From Nymphaea colorata (taxonomy: Eukaryota; Streptophyta; Magnoliopsida; Nymphaeales; Nymphaeaceae), in the NCBI RefSeq assembly GCF_008831285.2, contig NC_045141.1:19960848-20024847 (forward strand): 64,000 bases of DNA, in the 5' to 3' direction. The notes below the pieces were generated by a model, which saw only the letters and a list, made by a program, of their open reading frames with translations, made no database searches and was not told the origin of the DNA. The position numbers were made by a program, and so were the translations under genes. Below are positions 41,578 through 53,485 of this stretch, piece after piece. How positions within the stretch are numbered: the first letter of the stretch is position 1; the number at the start of each line of letters is the position of its first letter.

Positions 41578-44347
41578 TCCGCACGCACTGCACAACCACC
41601 CTCCTCCTCACGTCCAAACTCCAATTCCACAAGTTTCCTCCTCACGAAACGGAACCCACCAGACACACACAGAGGAAACAAAAACAATCAATTTTCTACA
41701 GATTCCACTCTTGCCCTCCTCTCCCCACTCCCCCTTCATAAAATGGCACAACCAAAAAACCTAGACATGTTGATCGCAGCAATCAACCGAGATGTGCGAT
41801 GGGGCCACTCTGTATCTCAACCGCGCCGTGCGATGAAACCTCTCTCTCCTCTCTCTGTCAACAAAAGACTGCAGGAGAAGATCGGAACGGTGAGGGTTTT
41901 ACATATCAAATGGAGGAAATAAAGAAAAGAAGAACAGATGGATGGTCCTGCCCTCTCTCTCTCTCTCTCTCTCTCTCTTAAATCCCACAAGAGCTTACGA
42001 ACGTCCATGTTGAGCCAAAATGTTTTAATTTTTTCAACCAAATATTAGCTGCTGGATATGATCCAGTTGGTTCAATATTAACTGCACCTCGCAGTGAACT
42101 TGCTCGCACAAAAATATGCTTCTAAGTTGCAAAATGTTGACACTTTCATGCATGATTATCAAGGTTCTGGAATACTATAGAATTCTGTTGTCAAAAATAT
42201 TGATCTCATTGCTGCGAATCACATGGTTGAAAGGTAGGAATAAGGAGCATTCCATACTTCGTATGCGTGCCTTTTGTGAATATGTGCATAAACGCTCGAG
42301 CCAAGTTGGACTTCTAAACTAAAATAGGCTTAAGTTTGGGCCGTCTTCGGCGATCTATTGGCACCCATTCGGATCATGACAGGATTTTGGCCCACGACTA
42401 AGGACTCCCACATAAAAGGCGGATAAGGTAGAGATATAAGTGGTTGCATGGCCCATAATATTTGGCAAGATCACAATAATTGCTTGGCATGGACCTATTA
42501 AATGGAATGGGAAACCATATAAAGGAAGCAGCTTTATAATTCGTACCACGGTCAGCAACGCGGTTGCAGATAATTCTGGGGCCTACTGATCTGGTCATTT
42601 CAACAATAAAACCCTAAGCCCATTTTCTATTCATAGCCAGTCGGCAACATTCAAAGCTTCATCTTGCCTATGTCCATAAGTGATTTAAATGGTCATATGT
42701 AGGTCAAGAACAAGTTCCTCTATTTTATCAGAACGCAGAAATCTTTCTATGGTTTCTCTCCATTTTCTTGCATAGCCTCATAAGAATTTTTACTTAAAAG
42801 GATGTAAGGTCGGTAAGACAGCTACAGTTGAATCCGTTGAAAATCAGATTCTAGTCAAACTTTTGCAGCTAGAAGAAAATAACAAATTCCCAAATCCTTA
42901 TCCCAACTCCTTGTATACCTAGAAAGTATGACATGTCAAACATATAATCTATTCACTTCTAGCACCCATTTTCTTTTTCTCTTTACAACAGTCCAGTCTT
43001 CAGATCCTCCTGTCAGGAAACTCTCATCAGTACTGTGGTGCCAGTAATAGCAGTCTATCTTATTAGGAGATTCAATTTTCCTCCTTGAAGTCAGCGTATT
43101 TTCCAGTTTTGCTTAAGTGGCATAGTAGAACTTGTTGGGTAGGCAAACACTTAGAAGGCTTATAGTGTATTTGATTTCTATGAGTGTTACTTTCCTAGAC
43201 TATAAAGAGTGAGCTCGCAACATTCAAGTTGAAGGGTATATTATACCAACTCAAGTCCCGATACAACACAGGACCCTAAAGGCAGGAAGAATCGAAGGCT
43301 TTCAGATCTTCTTCTAGCCATCAGTTGTTAACCTTTTATTCAGCCGAAGTGATAGCCCTCGCTGAACAGCTTCTAACCCAAGTTCAATTGGATTAGCATG
43401 GAGTTCTAATCCGTGCGTCCATTTCTAACATGAGGACATAGCAAAAGCAGGCACAGGTGCAAGTGTCTGACGGTAAATTTGAGTACCCATGTATGGTCAT
43501 CCACCATTGTTGTTCGACCCTATAAACTAGTAGCTAGTTCTAAGGGCTTTCTCTTAAAGTGCAAATTTTAGGATTTAAGGTAAACCTGCAAACTAGAACA
43601 GACGAATAGTATCCGACAAGTACTCAGGTGAAGCCTCCTACTCTCGATCGAGGATACTTGATGCAGTGGTAAGGAGGTCTTCTCCTCTAATCCACGATCA
43701 ACATCTAACTAATCTAAGGATAGTCGAAGGAGTAGCAAAAGAGAATGGAAAATAGAAAGATAATGCAAAAGAACCATCAAGGTTTTTCATTAACTCAAAA
43801 GCTAGTCACAAATGAGGCTCTAAACATCTTTATATAGCCACCATACAGATCCCTACGTGAGGATCGAAAAGTAATAATAAATAAAAACTTAAAATACTAG
43901 AAAGGAACTAAATAAAATAAAATAATAAATAAAACCCAAATTGAGGTCATTTGGAGCTTTGCTCTTGCATCAATACTACAAAACAAGTCATTTGGAGCTC
44001 CTACTTAAAACACTGGGTGACCTAATCTCAGGTTCTTTCTTAGAAAAACCTTGTAGGAAGAGGCAACGGGCTAGTCTTAGCTTAAAGAAAGAGCAAAAGT
44101 CAATCTCCTGTCTTCTAAATTTTTAGAGAATGGCTCTCCTTTGGGGAGGAGTGCCTCTGCTTGTTCCTCCACCCATTTATAGCCTCATCTCCAGCAAAGG
44201 ATCGATCCATCGAAAAATGGCTGTGGGTAGTTTCATATAAGCAGATTCTATGCCGATCGGGCCATATATTGAAGGTTAGCGAGTCGGATGCCGATCGTTC
44301 ATGTCCGAACCTAATCAACAGCCAAAACAAGGAGCTGAATAATCTTC
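41578..44347. other. PP1 promoter/leader, then intergenic DNA, no further gene seen
   Basis: The first few hundred bases are the PP1 upstream region and contain a (CT)n tract at about 41956-41980. From 42.0 to 44.3 kb the DNA is non-coding as far as I can tell; the A-rich part near 43.8-44.1 kb looks like old transposon sequence but has no diagnosable ends. Confidence 0.45.
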
Positions 44348-44352
44348 TATAT

Positions 44353-44848
44353 TGATAACGCACCAGCTCACTCTGGAAAATCAGGTGCGTCTCCAACGGT
44401 TCATAACTCCAAGAAATCAGGCGTGAATTATAACTGCAGGAAATCAGGTGTAACTAATATGGTAGTAAATCAAATCAGCCACGAGCATCAAGAGACTAAA
44501 ATGCATCTTGATAAGGCCCCAACAATAAAACAAAATTCCAACAATTTAAGTGCAACAAATATGGAAGCAAAGCCAATCGGACGAGCAACTAAAACGCCCA
44601 TTCACAATGATGAAAGATTTCAGGAGAATGTCAGTTTCTCCTATTCAAAACCAAAGGAGAAATTCAAGGAAACAGATTGTACATCCATGGAAACTAATTC
44701 AAATTCGAATCAGACATAGCAATGTATAAATACTATATTAAGGAAACCAAATCATCATGAAATTGATGACTGAGTCGTGGAGTAGGAATCTTTCTTTCGA
44801 ACCACGTTAATTTCTTGTGTTCATCGTCTTCATCCTTCTTCTTTGACA
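44353..44848 (+). repeat. 5' LTR of the copia element, 496 bp
   Basis: It starts TGATAACGCACCAGCTC and ends CTTCTTTGACA. It is the same length as the 3' LTR (48989-49484), with about 30 mismatches and no indels by hand count, about 94% identity. TG...CA ends are intact here. It is followed directly by the primer-binding site. Confidence 0.92.
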
Positions 44849-44861
44849 TGGTAACAGAGCC
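44849..44861 (+). other. Primer-binding site of the copia element
   Basis: TGGTAACAGAGCC starts immediately after the 5' LTR and resembles the usual plant copia TGGTATCAGAGC site complementary to the initiator Met-tRNA 3' end, with one difference. Confidence 0.8.
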
Positions 44862-44993
44862 ATAAAAGCTTCTAGGCGTGACTTTATCTGTGGCGCGTTT
44901 TGTACTGGAGACGACCTAGAAGTCGAGCTTGACGGTGTGGATTCAGGCAAGTGTCTACTATTTTTGGGCGCTAAGTATCCTTATCCTTCCACC

Positions 44994-47900
44994 ATGAATG
45001 TGACTAATTTCGTTTCAATCAAACCGTCACACAAAAATTTCTTGTTGTGGAACTTGGTCTCATAAAAAGCCAAGATCTGCTTGGGTTTATTGATGGTACG
45101 ATTCTCACACCATCTTCTACCATTGAATCTTTTGAGAATGGTGAAACTGTGAGACGACCAAACCTTGATTATTCTGCTTGGAAGAAATCAGACTGCCTTC
45201 TAAGAGGAGGGCTCACTGGGTCTCTCACAGAAGAAGTCCTTGGACTTGTCGTGGGACTTGAAACCCCTGAACAAGTATGGAAAACCTTGACAAGAGCATT
45301 CGCTCGTGAGTCAAAGGATAGAGAAATGATGCTGACAAGAAAACTACAATTCCACCGCAAACAAGGTAAACATGTGACTGAATATGTTACTGGTTTCAAG
45401 GCTATATGTGATGAACTTGCAACAATCGGGAAGCCTCTTGAGGATGACGACAAAGTCTTTTGGATGGTTAATGGTATCGGACCAGGATATGAGTCGTTAT
45501 GACTTCTATCCTCAAGCCACTGGTGCCCTCATATCTTGATGCAGTGTCACTACTTCAAGGGCATGAAACAATGGACTTGCATGTGGGAGAGGCTAGATTG
45601 AACAACCAAATGGTCTTCTTCACACAACAATCCAGCAATCAAACCAATAGAAAATGATACAACAATAGTTGATGCAATATCAATAGCAACAATAGTCGGT
45701 TCAACTCCAAGGGACATGAGTTCAATCCAGCTACTATGACTCAAAATCAGCAAGGATCGGCCAATGGAGAGACAAACAAATCCAAGGTATCATGTCAGAT
45801 TTGTGGACTAAATAATCATAATGCCTTTAAATGTTATCACAGATTTGATCATGCCTATCAACCACGTGATATGCCACGAGCATTTGTTGCTATAAAAATT
45901 GTTGATCGGACTCATCAACACTGGTTTTTTGACACCGAAGCAAGTTTCCATGTGACCAATGATCCAAATAAACTCAAAAGTTGCATTCCATATAAAAGAA
46001 CAAACAAAATCATGGTAGGAAATGGTCAATATCTTGATATTACACATATTGGAGTTGCCGATATTCATGTAGGAAATCGCACGATTCCTCTCGACAACGT
46101 TCTTGTTGTACCTAACATTAAGAAAAATCTGATTTCAGTTAGTCAACTCACTTCTACTATGCCTTATGTGTTTGAATTCTCTTTAAATTTCTTTGTTATT
46201 AATGACAATGAGACCAATGAAGTGATTGCAACAAGGTCTAGAGAAGGCGATCTGTATGCTCTCAAGCTAAAACCGAAGAATGTGTTTTTTTCAACATGGC
46301 TCCGATCAGCTCCCTTTGAAGTATGGCATGGACGTCTTGGACATCCACATCATAAAGTGTTAGATTTTATGACTGCAAGTAAGTTGAATACGATGACAGA
46401 AAATTTGCCTAAAATCTTTTGTCAGATGGGGAAGGCTTGTAGACTTCCATTTTTTCCTATTGATAATGATTGTGATTCTTTGTTTTCTAAAATACATTAT
46501 GACTTATGGGGACCAACTCCTATTGTATCTTGCCAAAATCTAAATATTATGCTTTGTTTGTGGATCAATTCTCTAAATATTCATGGATTTATCTTCTAAA
46601 ACAAAAATCTGAATTTTTTGCCAAATTTCTTGAATTTCACAAAATGATTCAAACACAATTTGATGCAAAGCTCAGAGTTTTTCAAAGTGATGAAGGGGGC
46701 GAGTTTAACAGTTTGGTTCTTACAGATTATTTAAAAGAGAATGACATCAAACATAAAAAATCTTGTCCTAAGACACCAGAGCAAAATGGTATGGTCAAAA
46801 GAAAACATAGATCGGTTACAGAATTCGGTCTCACTATGTTATTTCATAGCCATCTCCCAACTCAATATTGAGTCGATGCATTTTTCACTGCAGTTTGGCT
46901 TATCAACCGACTTCCATCACAAGTTTTACACATGCAAAGTCTGTATGAGTTGCTTTACAAGAAACGACCTGATTATTTTTGTCTTCGAGCTTTTGGATCT
47001 AGATGTTATCCTTACCTTAGCGGGTATATGAATCATAAGTTTCAGCCAAAGTCGTTACTTTGTGTGTTTATTGGACATAACAACATCATAAAGGGTATAG
47101 ATGTCTATATCCTCCCACTGGATGTGTATGTATCTTCCGTCATGTTGTGTTTGATGAAACCCATTTTTCCTACAAAAACACCATACCAACTCCTAGGCCC
47201 ATAACCTCTAATGCTGACTTTGTATCATTTTCAGATTCATCCAATGAGCTTCATCTTGAATCTCAACGTCTAGCCCAAATGCATAATACTGAATAGCCTT
47301 CTCCTTTGCCGCATATACCCATACCAACCCCTACATCACCTCTCCAACTCGAGCCACCCAGTTCACCATTAGTCCCATCGACTACCTCCTCCTCAATTCA
47401 TTCTATGACTACTCGATCCAAATCCGACATCATAAAACATAATCCTAAATATGCCTTCACCACTTCATTCATTCCACTTGAACCATCACATTACACCCTT
47501 GCCCTTAAACACCCAGGCTGGTATCAAGCTATGAAAGATGAAATGGTTGCTTTACAGGAAAATCATACTTGGGATCTCGTGCCTCATACACCAAACATGC
47601 ATGTAATCGGGAGCCATTGGGTTTTCAAAACTAAACTCAAAGGAGATGGGCAGCTTGAAAGGCTCAAAGCGCATCTCGTAGCACAAGGATATAACCAGGT
47701 TCAAGATTTGGACGTCTTGGAAACTTTCTCCCCAATGGTCAAGAATCGTTCTTAGCCTTGCCCTCACATTTAATTGTCCTGTAAAACAATTAGATGTAAA
47801 AAATGCATTTTTAAATGGGCATCTTCGTGAGCTGGTTTATATTGAGCAACCTTTTGGATTTAAAGATCCGTCCAAGCCAGATCATGTCTGTAGATTAAAT

Positions 47901-48952
47901 TGAGCATTTTATAGATTGAAACAAGCACCTCGAGCATGGTATGACAGATTTGCTCAATTTTTATTCTCTATGGACTTCATTTCCAGTGCCACTGACTCGT
48001 CTCTCTTTGTTCGTAGACAAAAAAAAAGGTCACCATTTTATTATTGTATGTTGATGATATCATTCTTACAGGAAATTCACATTCATTTATAATGTCATTC
48101 CTCGTCACCATCAAACAACAATTTGCTATGAATGATTTAGGTGATCTGAATTATTTATTGGGACTTCAAGTTGAACGGACTTCCAATGGCTTATTTATGC
48201 ATCAGTCTAAATATGTTGAAGACATTATCTCTAGAGTGCAAATGCAGCAATGTAAAATAGTGAGCACGCCTATTACTATCGGTTCCAAATCTCCTGAGGA
48301 AATTGATCCACCTTATTCCAATGCTACTGCATATCGAAGTTCTGCAGGGGCACTTCAATACTTGACCCTTACACTGCCAGATCTCTCCTATGCAGTAAAT
48401 TTTTCATGTCAATTCATGCATGCCCCAACGATGAAGAAACACATTATAAGATATGTTCGAGGCACGCCTCAATATGTTATCCAGTTCTATAAATCCCAAG
48501 ATTTGACTCTCCGAGCGTACTCTAATGCAAACTGAGCAGGCTGTCCAGATACACGCCGATCGACTTCCGGACACTGCACATTTCTTGGTCCAAATTGTAT
48601 ATCCTGGAGCTCTAAGAAACAACCGATTGTTGTCGCTCGTCCTATGAAGCTGAATACCGGGCCCTCGTCGGAGCTGCTGTTGAAATTAAATGGGTTACAT
48701 TTATTTTACAAGATCTCGTCGTTTACCTCTCCAAAGCTCCTATCCTTTTGAGTGACAACATTTCAACACTACATACCACTATCAAGCTAGTTTTCCATTC
48801 ACATATGAAACATTTGGGACTCGATTATCATTTTGTTCGTGAACAAGTCGCACTTGGAAATATGCATACTCATTTCGTCACAATTGAAGGTCAGATCTTT
48901 TTACCAAACCTTTGTCTCAGCAACACCTCACCTTTCTCATTCAGCATCTAGG
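44994..48952 (+). pseudogene. Decayed copia gag-pol region
   Basis: The gag start is at 44994 (MNVTNFVSI), with a frameshift near 45045 before the main gag frame (45047-45502). A zinc knuckle CQICGLNNHNAFKCYHR follows near 45795. The protease motif reads DTEAS where DTGAS or DSGAS is expected. The gag-pre-integrase motif (VWHGRLGHP) and integrase start are in one frame up to 46599, then the integrase core shifts to another (46506-46871) with VDQFSKYSWIYLL and FQSDEGGEF. The catalytic Glu of the usual ERK(H/N)R motif is Lys (MVKRKHR). A TGA interrupts near 46870. Reverse transcriptase is split by further stops and shifts (RT start near 47515, YVDD box at 48047), then RNase H. Several independent lesions make self-mobilisation impossible. 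Confidence 0.9.
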
Positions 48953-48988
48953 CTTACGTATGCAACCTTCCCTTCGGTTGCGGGGGGA

Positions 48989-49479
48989 TGATAACGCACC
49001 AGCTCACTCTGGAAAATCAGGTGCATCTCCAACGGTTCATAACTCCAAGAAATCAGGTGTGGATTATAACTGCAGGAAATCAGGTGTAACTAATATGGCA
49101 AGAAATCAAATCAGCCACAAGCGTCAAGTGACTAAAACGCATCTTCATAAGGCTCCAGCAATAAAACAGAATTCCAGCAAATTAAGAGCAACAAATATGT
49201 AAGCAAAGCCAATCAGACGAGCAACTAAAACGCCCCTTCACAATGATGAAAGATTTCAGGAGAATGTCAGTTTCTCCTATTCAAAACCAAAGGAGAAATT
49301 CAAGGAAACAGATTGTACATCCACGGAAACTGATTCAAATTCGAATCAGACATAGCAATGTATAAATACTGTATTAAGGAAACTAGATCATCATGAAATT
49401 GATGACTGAGTCATGGAGTAGGAATCTTTCTTCTGAACCACGTTAATTTCTTGTGTTCGTCGTCTTCATCCTTCTTCTT

Positions 49480-49484
<5 letters not shown>
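48989..49484 (+). repeat. 3' LTR of the copia element, 496 bp
   Basis: It starts TGATAACGCACCAGCTC and ends CTTTGATA where the 5' LTR has CTTTGACA, so the terminal CA has mutated or merged with the adjacent TA run. It is otherwise collinear with the 5' LTR without gaps. Confidence 0.92.

Positions 49485-49546
<62 letters not shown>
49483..49546. repeat. (TA)n microsatellite abutting the copia 3' LTR
   Basis: About 62 bp of TA repeats begin exactly where the LTR ends. The opposite flank has only TCTATAT, so the run probably expanded after, or was split asymmetrically by, the insertion. Confidence 0.85.
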
Positions 49547-49547
<1 letters not shown>

Positions 49548-51514
49548 CCTTAGTTTCTTGACAATTGCTCTTTTCTTTTTCTTTTTTATGATAAAGGGTG
49601 ATTCAGCTGCGCGAGCTCCCCACCGGATTCACCTTACAAAGATAACATTATCACGAAAGTTTAGGCAGTAAAATAGCAGCATTGGATGAAGCTCTTACAC
49701 TTGTCACTATTTTCATTCCCTTCCTACCAACTGTTCATCACCCATCACTTGCCAATCACTTAATTCGTTAATGTACTACCTGACCAATCACCAATCCCTA
49801 GGAGTGCCAAGCATGTATCTTTCACCAATGCCTTGGCCGATCTAGAAGGCAACAGGAAACGTTGATTGGCTCCTCTGTGGGCAACGCAGAGTCACATGGC
49901 CCCTAATTAATAGCTTACCGCTATCCGCTGGCCAATATAGATTTTTGCACGTTTATAGAATGCTGAACATTCAATTCATGAAGTTCTCGTTCAAAACATT
50001 GTTACAAAGGCTGCGATTTATCTATAGTAACGAAAAGTATAGCGGCTTTTATAATTTTTTTTATGAGATATTGAGCAGCTAAAGCTATCTCATGGCAATT
50101 AAACGAGTATGGAGAGAATAGATCAGAAGTGATTATACCACTATTTGGCTTCAATATTGTCAGGGTACGTAATTAAACAACATTATAGCACATCATTAAG
50201 GTTTTTGCATTTCGTATTATAATGGGATAATGAATGTCGTGACTCTTCCGTGGAGGAACGTTCGTTGGATGGCTCCTTATTTGAGCTGATTGTAGGCGGT
50301 TATATATATATATGTGTGTATGTGTGTGTGTGCAGAGAGAGTGAGAGCTGATAAAATAAGAATTCACCCCAAAATTTGGGGACAAGATGTCCCCTAAGTA
50401 TAAGAACAAACCACAAAAACAAAAATAAAAGACTAATATACAAGACAATCACACAGTGAAACAAAAATAAGAAAAGGTGGAGAGAGAGTGGATAGATAGC
50501 GCAGCATAGTGGCCCAACTGCAGAGAGAGAGAGAGAGAGAGAGAAGAAGAAGAACCTGTTCTTTCAAATCCTATATTCATCAACGTTTAGAAACTATGGA
50601 TCTGGTAGGACGGTCCCGTATCAGGATCTCACCCCGAACCTCTTGTTCGTCCTTCACCATGGCCACTTGGAGAGAAACATTTAACGACAGACATGATGTT
50701 AAACGTGCATGCCCTCATTAGCACATGACGAAATGATGTCATGACTGAATTTCTTATTGAAAATAGATATTTGAGACTTGGATATGATCGAAATAAGTAG
50801 TCTGGGACTGGTTAGGATTTCGCTATTCCAACTCTCACGCTACTCTTCGGGATTTATACATTTTAATCAAATGAGAAAATGACTGACTGATTAAGAGAGT
50901 TAGTTGCCCAAGAGCTTAATTTTGATTATAGCATATCAATCTCGAACATCTTCATGCTTCTATAATTGTCTATTTTCATTATTACTGAGCTAAGAAATTT
51001 CTCATAGAACAGTAGAATACCCGGAGTTTGAGACATATATCATTCCCTTCCACAAGCTTCTCTATCGAATGGGGCAACACAGAAAATTATCACGAATGGC
51101 TTGCTTATAATTGCTTGTGGGTTCCATGACCATGATCATGATCAGGTGGTGCTTAAGTACTATTAGAGCCTTCTAGCTCGTTAGACTCATCGACATGAAG
51201 TATAGAAGCCAAAAATGCTCAAGTTTGGCATGCCGAATGTCTTAGTTCGATATTTGAAATTGCCTGAACAAGAATCATGCCATCAAACTCTTTAAGCACA
51301 GTTCAGTTTGGATATAATATAAGAGGTTGCATATCATATGGGTATATCATCGCCATTCTGAGGATTTAACTTCATGGTAAAAATCATGTTGATAGTTCTG
51401 CATACCCAATGGCTACTAGAGTGAGAGAGTGGATTCAAATAACCTTTTCCCAATAGCGCTAATAGTACGCTTAAGTTTATGAATTGTATCTCCTCTGCAA
51501 AGGGAAAAAGATGG

Positions 51515-51566
<52 letters not shown>

Positions 51567-52273
51567 GTGGAAATGTATGGCTCCGCTTCATATATATTTA
51601 GACACTCTATACATTGAGATCAGAGTATATGATCTAATTTCAAGCGCGTACAGTTCGCTACAGTAGAATGAGGTCTCTTCTGAAATTCCATCTGTAATGT
51701 CTCATCCGCAGGGAAATTGAAAATAATATTATATTGAAGATGTGGATATATCTTACATAATTTATGTGTATATTCATATTTTGTATTACCCGCAGTTTTA
51801 ATTTGTCCATTTCTTAGGAAATTGATATCGTACATGATGAGTTGCCACTCGCTAAAAACCAAGCACTCAAAGGCGGTCTGAAGCTGTCCCCTTACACTCA
51901 TTTTTGCAGGTTTCTTTAGTCTAGAATCTTTTCAGTTGCATATTTTTTTAGTTTTGCTCTTTGAATCCTTTCCAAGTGAAAAGTTTATGAGTTTGCAAAC
52001 TAGAAATGTTTCAACCTGTAAGTCTCCAGTGTGTCTGTATGGGAGAAAGAGAGAGAGAAGGGGGTGGAGAGAGAGCGATTATAATCTGTGGATTTGAGAA
52101 GAGATGAATAAACACATGAAAAGAATCGGTCGATCTCCAAATCAAGAAATTCTTATCGTACAAATTGCATCACTTGCGACCAACAAATAGTTATTATTCA
52201 ACAAAGAAACAGCGGGAAGAGACATTGGGAGCTGACCTCGCTTCAACTCCAAATCATCTGAATATCAAGTGCG
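49547..52273. other. Intergenic DNA, no gene seen; RAV 3' flank at its right end
   Basis: It contains the second dispersed-repeat copy (about 50338-50530), a (TA)/(TG) run at about 50300-50330, a (GA)n run at about 50521-50544 and a (TA)n run at 51516-51561. Short frames are unrecognised. Confidence 0.5.
50338..50530. repeat. Dispersed repeat, copy 2 (partner near 1.4 kb)
   Basis: It is collinear with 1398-1600: GAGAGC..ATAAAATA, AAAATTTGG.GACAAG, AC(C)ACAAAAACAAAAATAAAA, ATATACAAGACAA, then a GGTGGAGAGAG stretch. Both copies are in the same orientation. Confidence 0.45.
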
Positions 52274-53248
52274 CTAATTAAGTGGGCCGGAAGAGAGATC
52301 AATCCCAAAGAGCTTCACCGACTGATCAGGCCTCGGCAGTACCAATGGATGGACCACCGGCGACGGCGGTCGCCTGGTGGCAGAGCAATGTCGGCAGCCA
52401 TCCTCCTGCTCGACCATGGCGTCGTCATCACTGTGCTTCCAGCCAATGTAGTTCAGCTGTTCAGGCCCTGCAGACCTCGAAAAGATTACTACGTCCCCAA
52501 CCTGGAGTCCCTTCTCCATGACGAAACGACGCCACCCTCTGGTCAAGACATAGCACTGGCTGCTGGCCCAATAGGAGTACTTGAACCTCCAGATCTTACC
52601 CACCTCATCCTCGAAGTTGAGCACCACGCCCTCGCCCGCGTCGATGGGGAAGAACCTCTCCGCGTGGTGCTTCGGGATCACCAGCCTGTTCAGCTTCCCT
52701 ATGTCGCTAGGGGTCAGTACCTTGTCGAAGATCTCCTTCATCACCGTGGCTCCGGCCGCCAACGACGCCCGCTTCGCCCATGCCGACGAGGCCGCCGCGC
52801 TGCCGTCCTTCCTTGCCGTCGACAGCTCATCGTGGTAGACGTTCCTCCTGAGCATGTCCACAATCTCATCCTTGGAGTGGGCTTCCAGGAAGCGGGCCTG
52901 GTGCGGGTCCTCCCAGGCCGCGCTGAAGTTGGTGATGGCTTCCCTGCCTCTGAACTTGAGCGCGGCCACGTCGTAGGCCACGGCCGCCTCCAGCTCCGTC
53001 CGGAAGGTTCCCAGCCACACCCGCAAGTGCTTCTCGTATATCTGAGCTCCCCATTTGCGGTTTCGTTGAGGTACCACTCCCTTGTATCTAGAAGATGGAA
53101 GTTTCTTGCCTCTTTCGTTATCCTCCCCGTCCCCCTCCTCCTCATCCGGCGGCGCCATAGGCAGTGCTAAAAGCGTGCCTTTCTGAGTACTGCTCTGCCA
53201 GGGGTCTTCCTCCCAACGGTGTCCCCCGCCGTCGGCATAGCTATCCAT
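52274..53248 (-). CDS. RAV-family transcription factor (AP2 + B3), single exon, 324 aa
   Basis: This is a nuclear plant-specific regulator that binds a bipartite site, with AP2 contacting CAACA and B3 contacting CACCTG in characterised members (RAV1, TEM1/2). It has an AP2 domain at about 54-109 ([31 protein letters not shown]) and a B3 domain at about 171-277 ([60 protein letters not shown]). The C-terminal KLFGIDL (312-318) resembles the R/KLFGV repression motif of repressive RAVs. An acidic [14 protein letters not shown] stretch lies before AP2. ATG 53248 is the first Met in a GC-rich open frame and gives the normal family length. The gene has no introns, as usual for RAVs. It lacks the long Ser-rich N-terminus of some members. 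Roles in flowering time or growth repression are inferred. Confidence 0.94.
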   Translation of the reverse strand: MDSYADGGGHRWEEDPWQSSTQKGTLLALPMAPPDEEEGDGEDNERGKKLPSSRYKGVVPQRNRKWGAQIYEKHLRVWLGTFRTELEAAVAYDVAALKFRGREAITNFSAAWEDPHQARFLEAHSKDEIVDMLRRNVYHDELSTARKDGSAAASSAWAKRASLAAGATVMKEIFDKVLTPSDIGKLNRLVIPKHHAERFFPIDAGEGVVLNFEDEVGKIWRFKYSYWASSQCYVLTRGWRRFVMEKGLQVGDVVIFSRSAGPEQLNYIGWKHSDDDAMVEQEDGCRHCSATRRPPSPVVHPLVLPRPDQSVKLFGIDLSSGPLN

Positions 53249-53420
53249 GCTGAAAGGAGTGGACTTACTGGAAGTGGTATGTACGTAGGTTGTGTTGTCG
53301 CCGAGCTCTTTGCATAAATGGTGGAATCATAGGTACAGGACTGAAAGATTGTAGTACATTTTTGCTTTGGTAAAAACACAAGTAAAAGTTATCAAGCTTC
53401 CAAAGTCGGTTGCCCCATCT

Positions 53421-53430
53421 CTATATATGT
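53421..53430 (-). promoter_or_regulatory. Possible TATA box of the RAV gene
   Basis: ACATATATAG on the minus strand lies about 175 bp upstream of the RAV ATG. A CT/GA tract (53463-53485) lies just further upstream. This is position-based inference. Confidence 0.4.
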
Positions 53431-53462
53431 AGTAGCTTCCTGTATTTCTCATTTTTCACGCC

Positions 53463-53485
53463 TCTCTCTCTCTCTCTCTCTCTTT
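53463..53485. repeat. (TC)n tract upstream of RAV
   Basis: About 22 bp of TC repeats in the RAV promoter region, which read as GA on the gene strand. Confidence 0.85.

Larger units (their letters stand above)
44353..49484 (+). mobile_element. Ty1/copia LTR retrotransposon, complete structure, coding decayed
   Basis: The 5.13-kb element has two 496-bp LTRs, a Met-tRNA-type primer site, a gag-protease-integrase-reverse transcriptase-RNase H order (integrase before RT defines copia), and a G-rich polypurine tract (GCGGGGGGATG) just before the 3' LTR. The left flank TATAT (44348-44352) matches the TATAT that follows the 3' LTR, so a 5-bp target duplication is plausible, but the right side is a TA microsatellite and any TA phase would match. 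Internal frames are broken repeatedly. Confidence 0.92.

Noticed and set aside
52349-53170. Long plus-strand open frame opposite the RAV gene
   Set aside because: It is the antisense shadow of the AP2/B3 coding exon.
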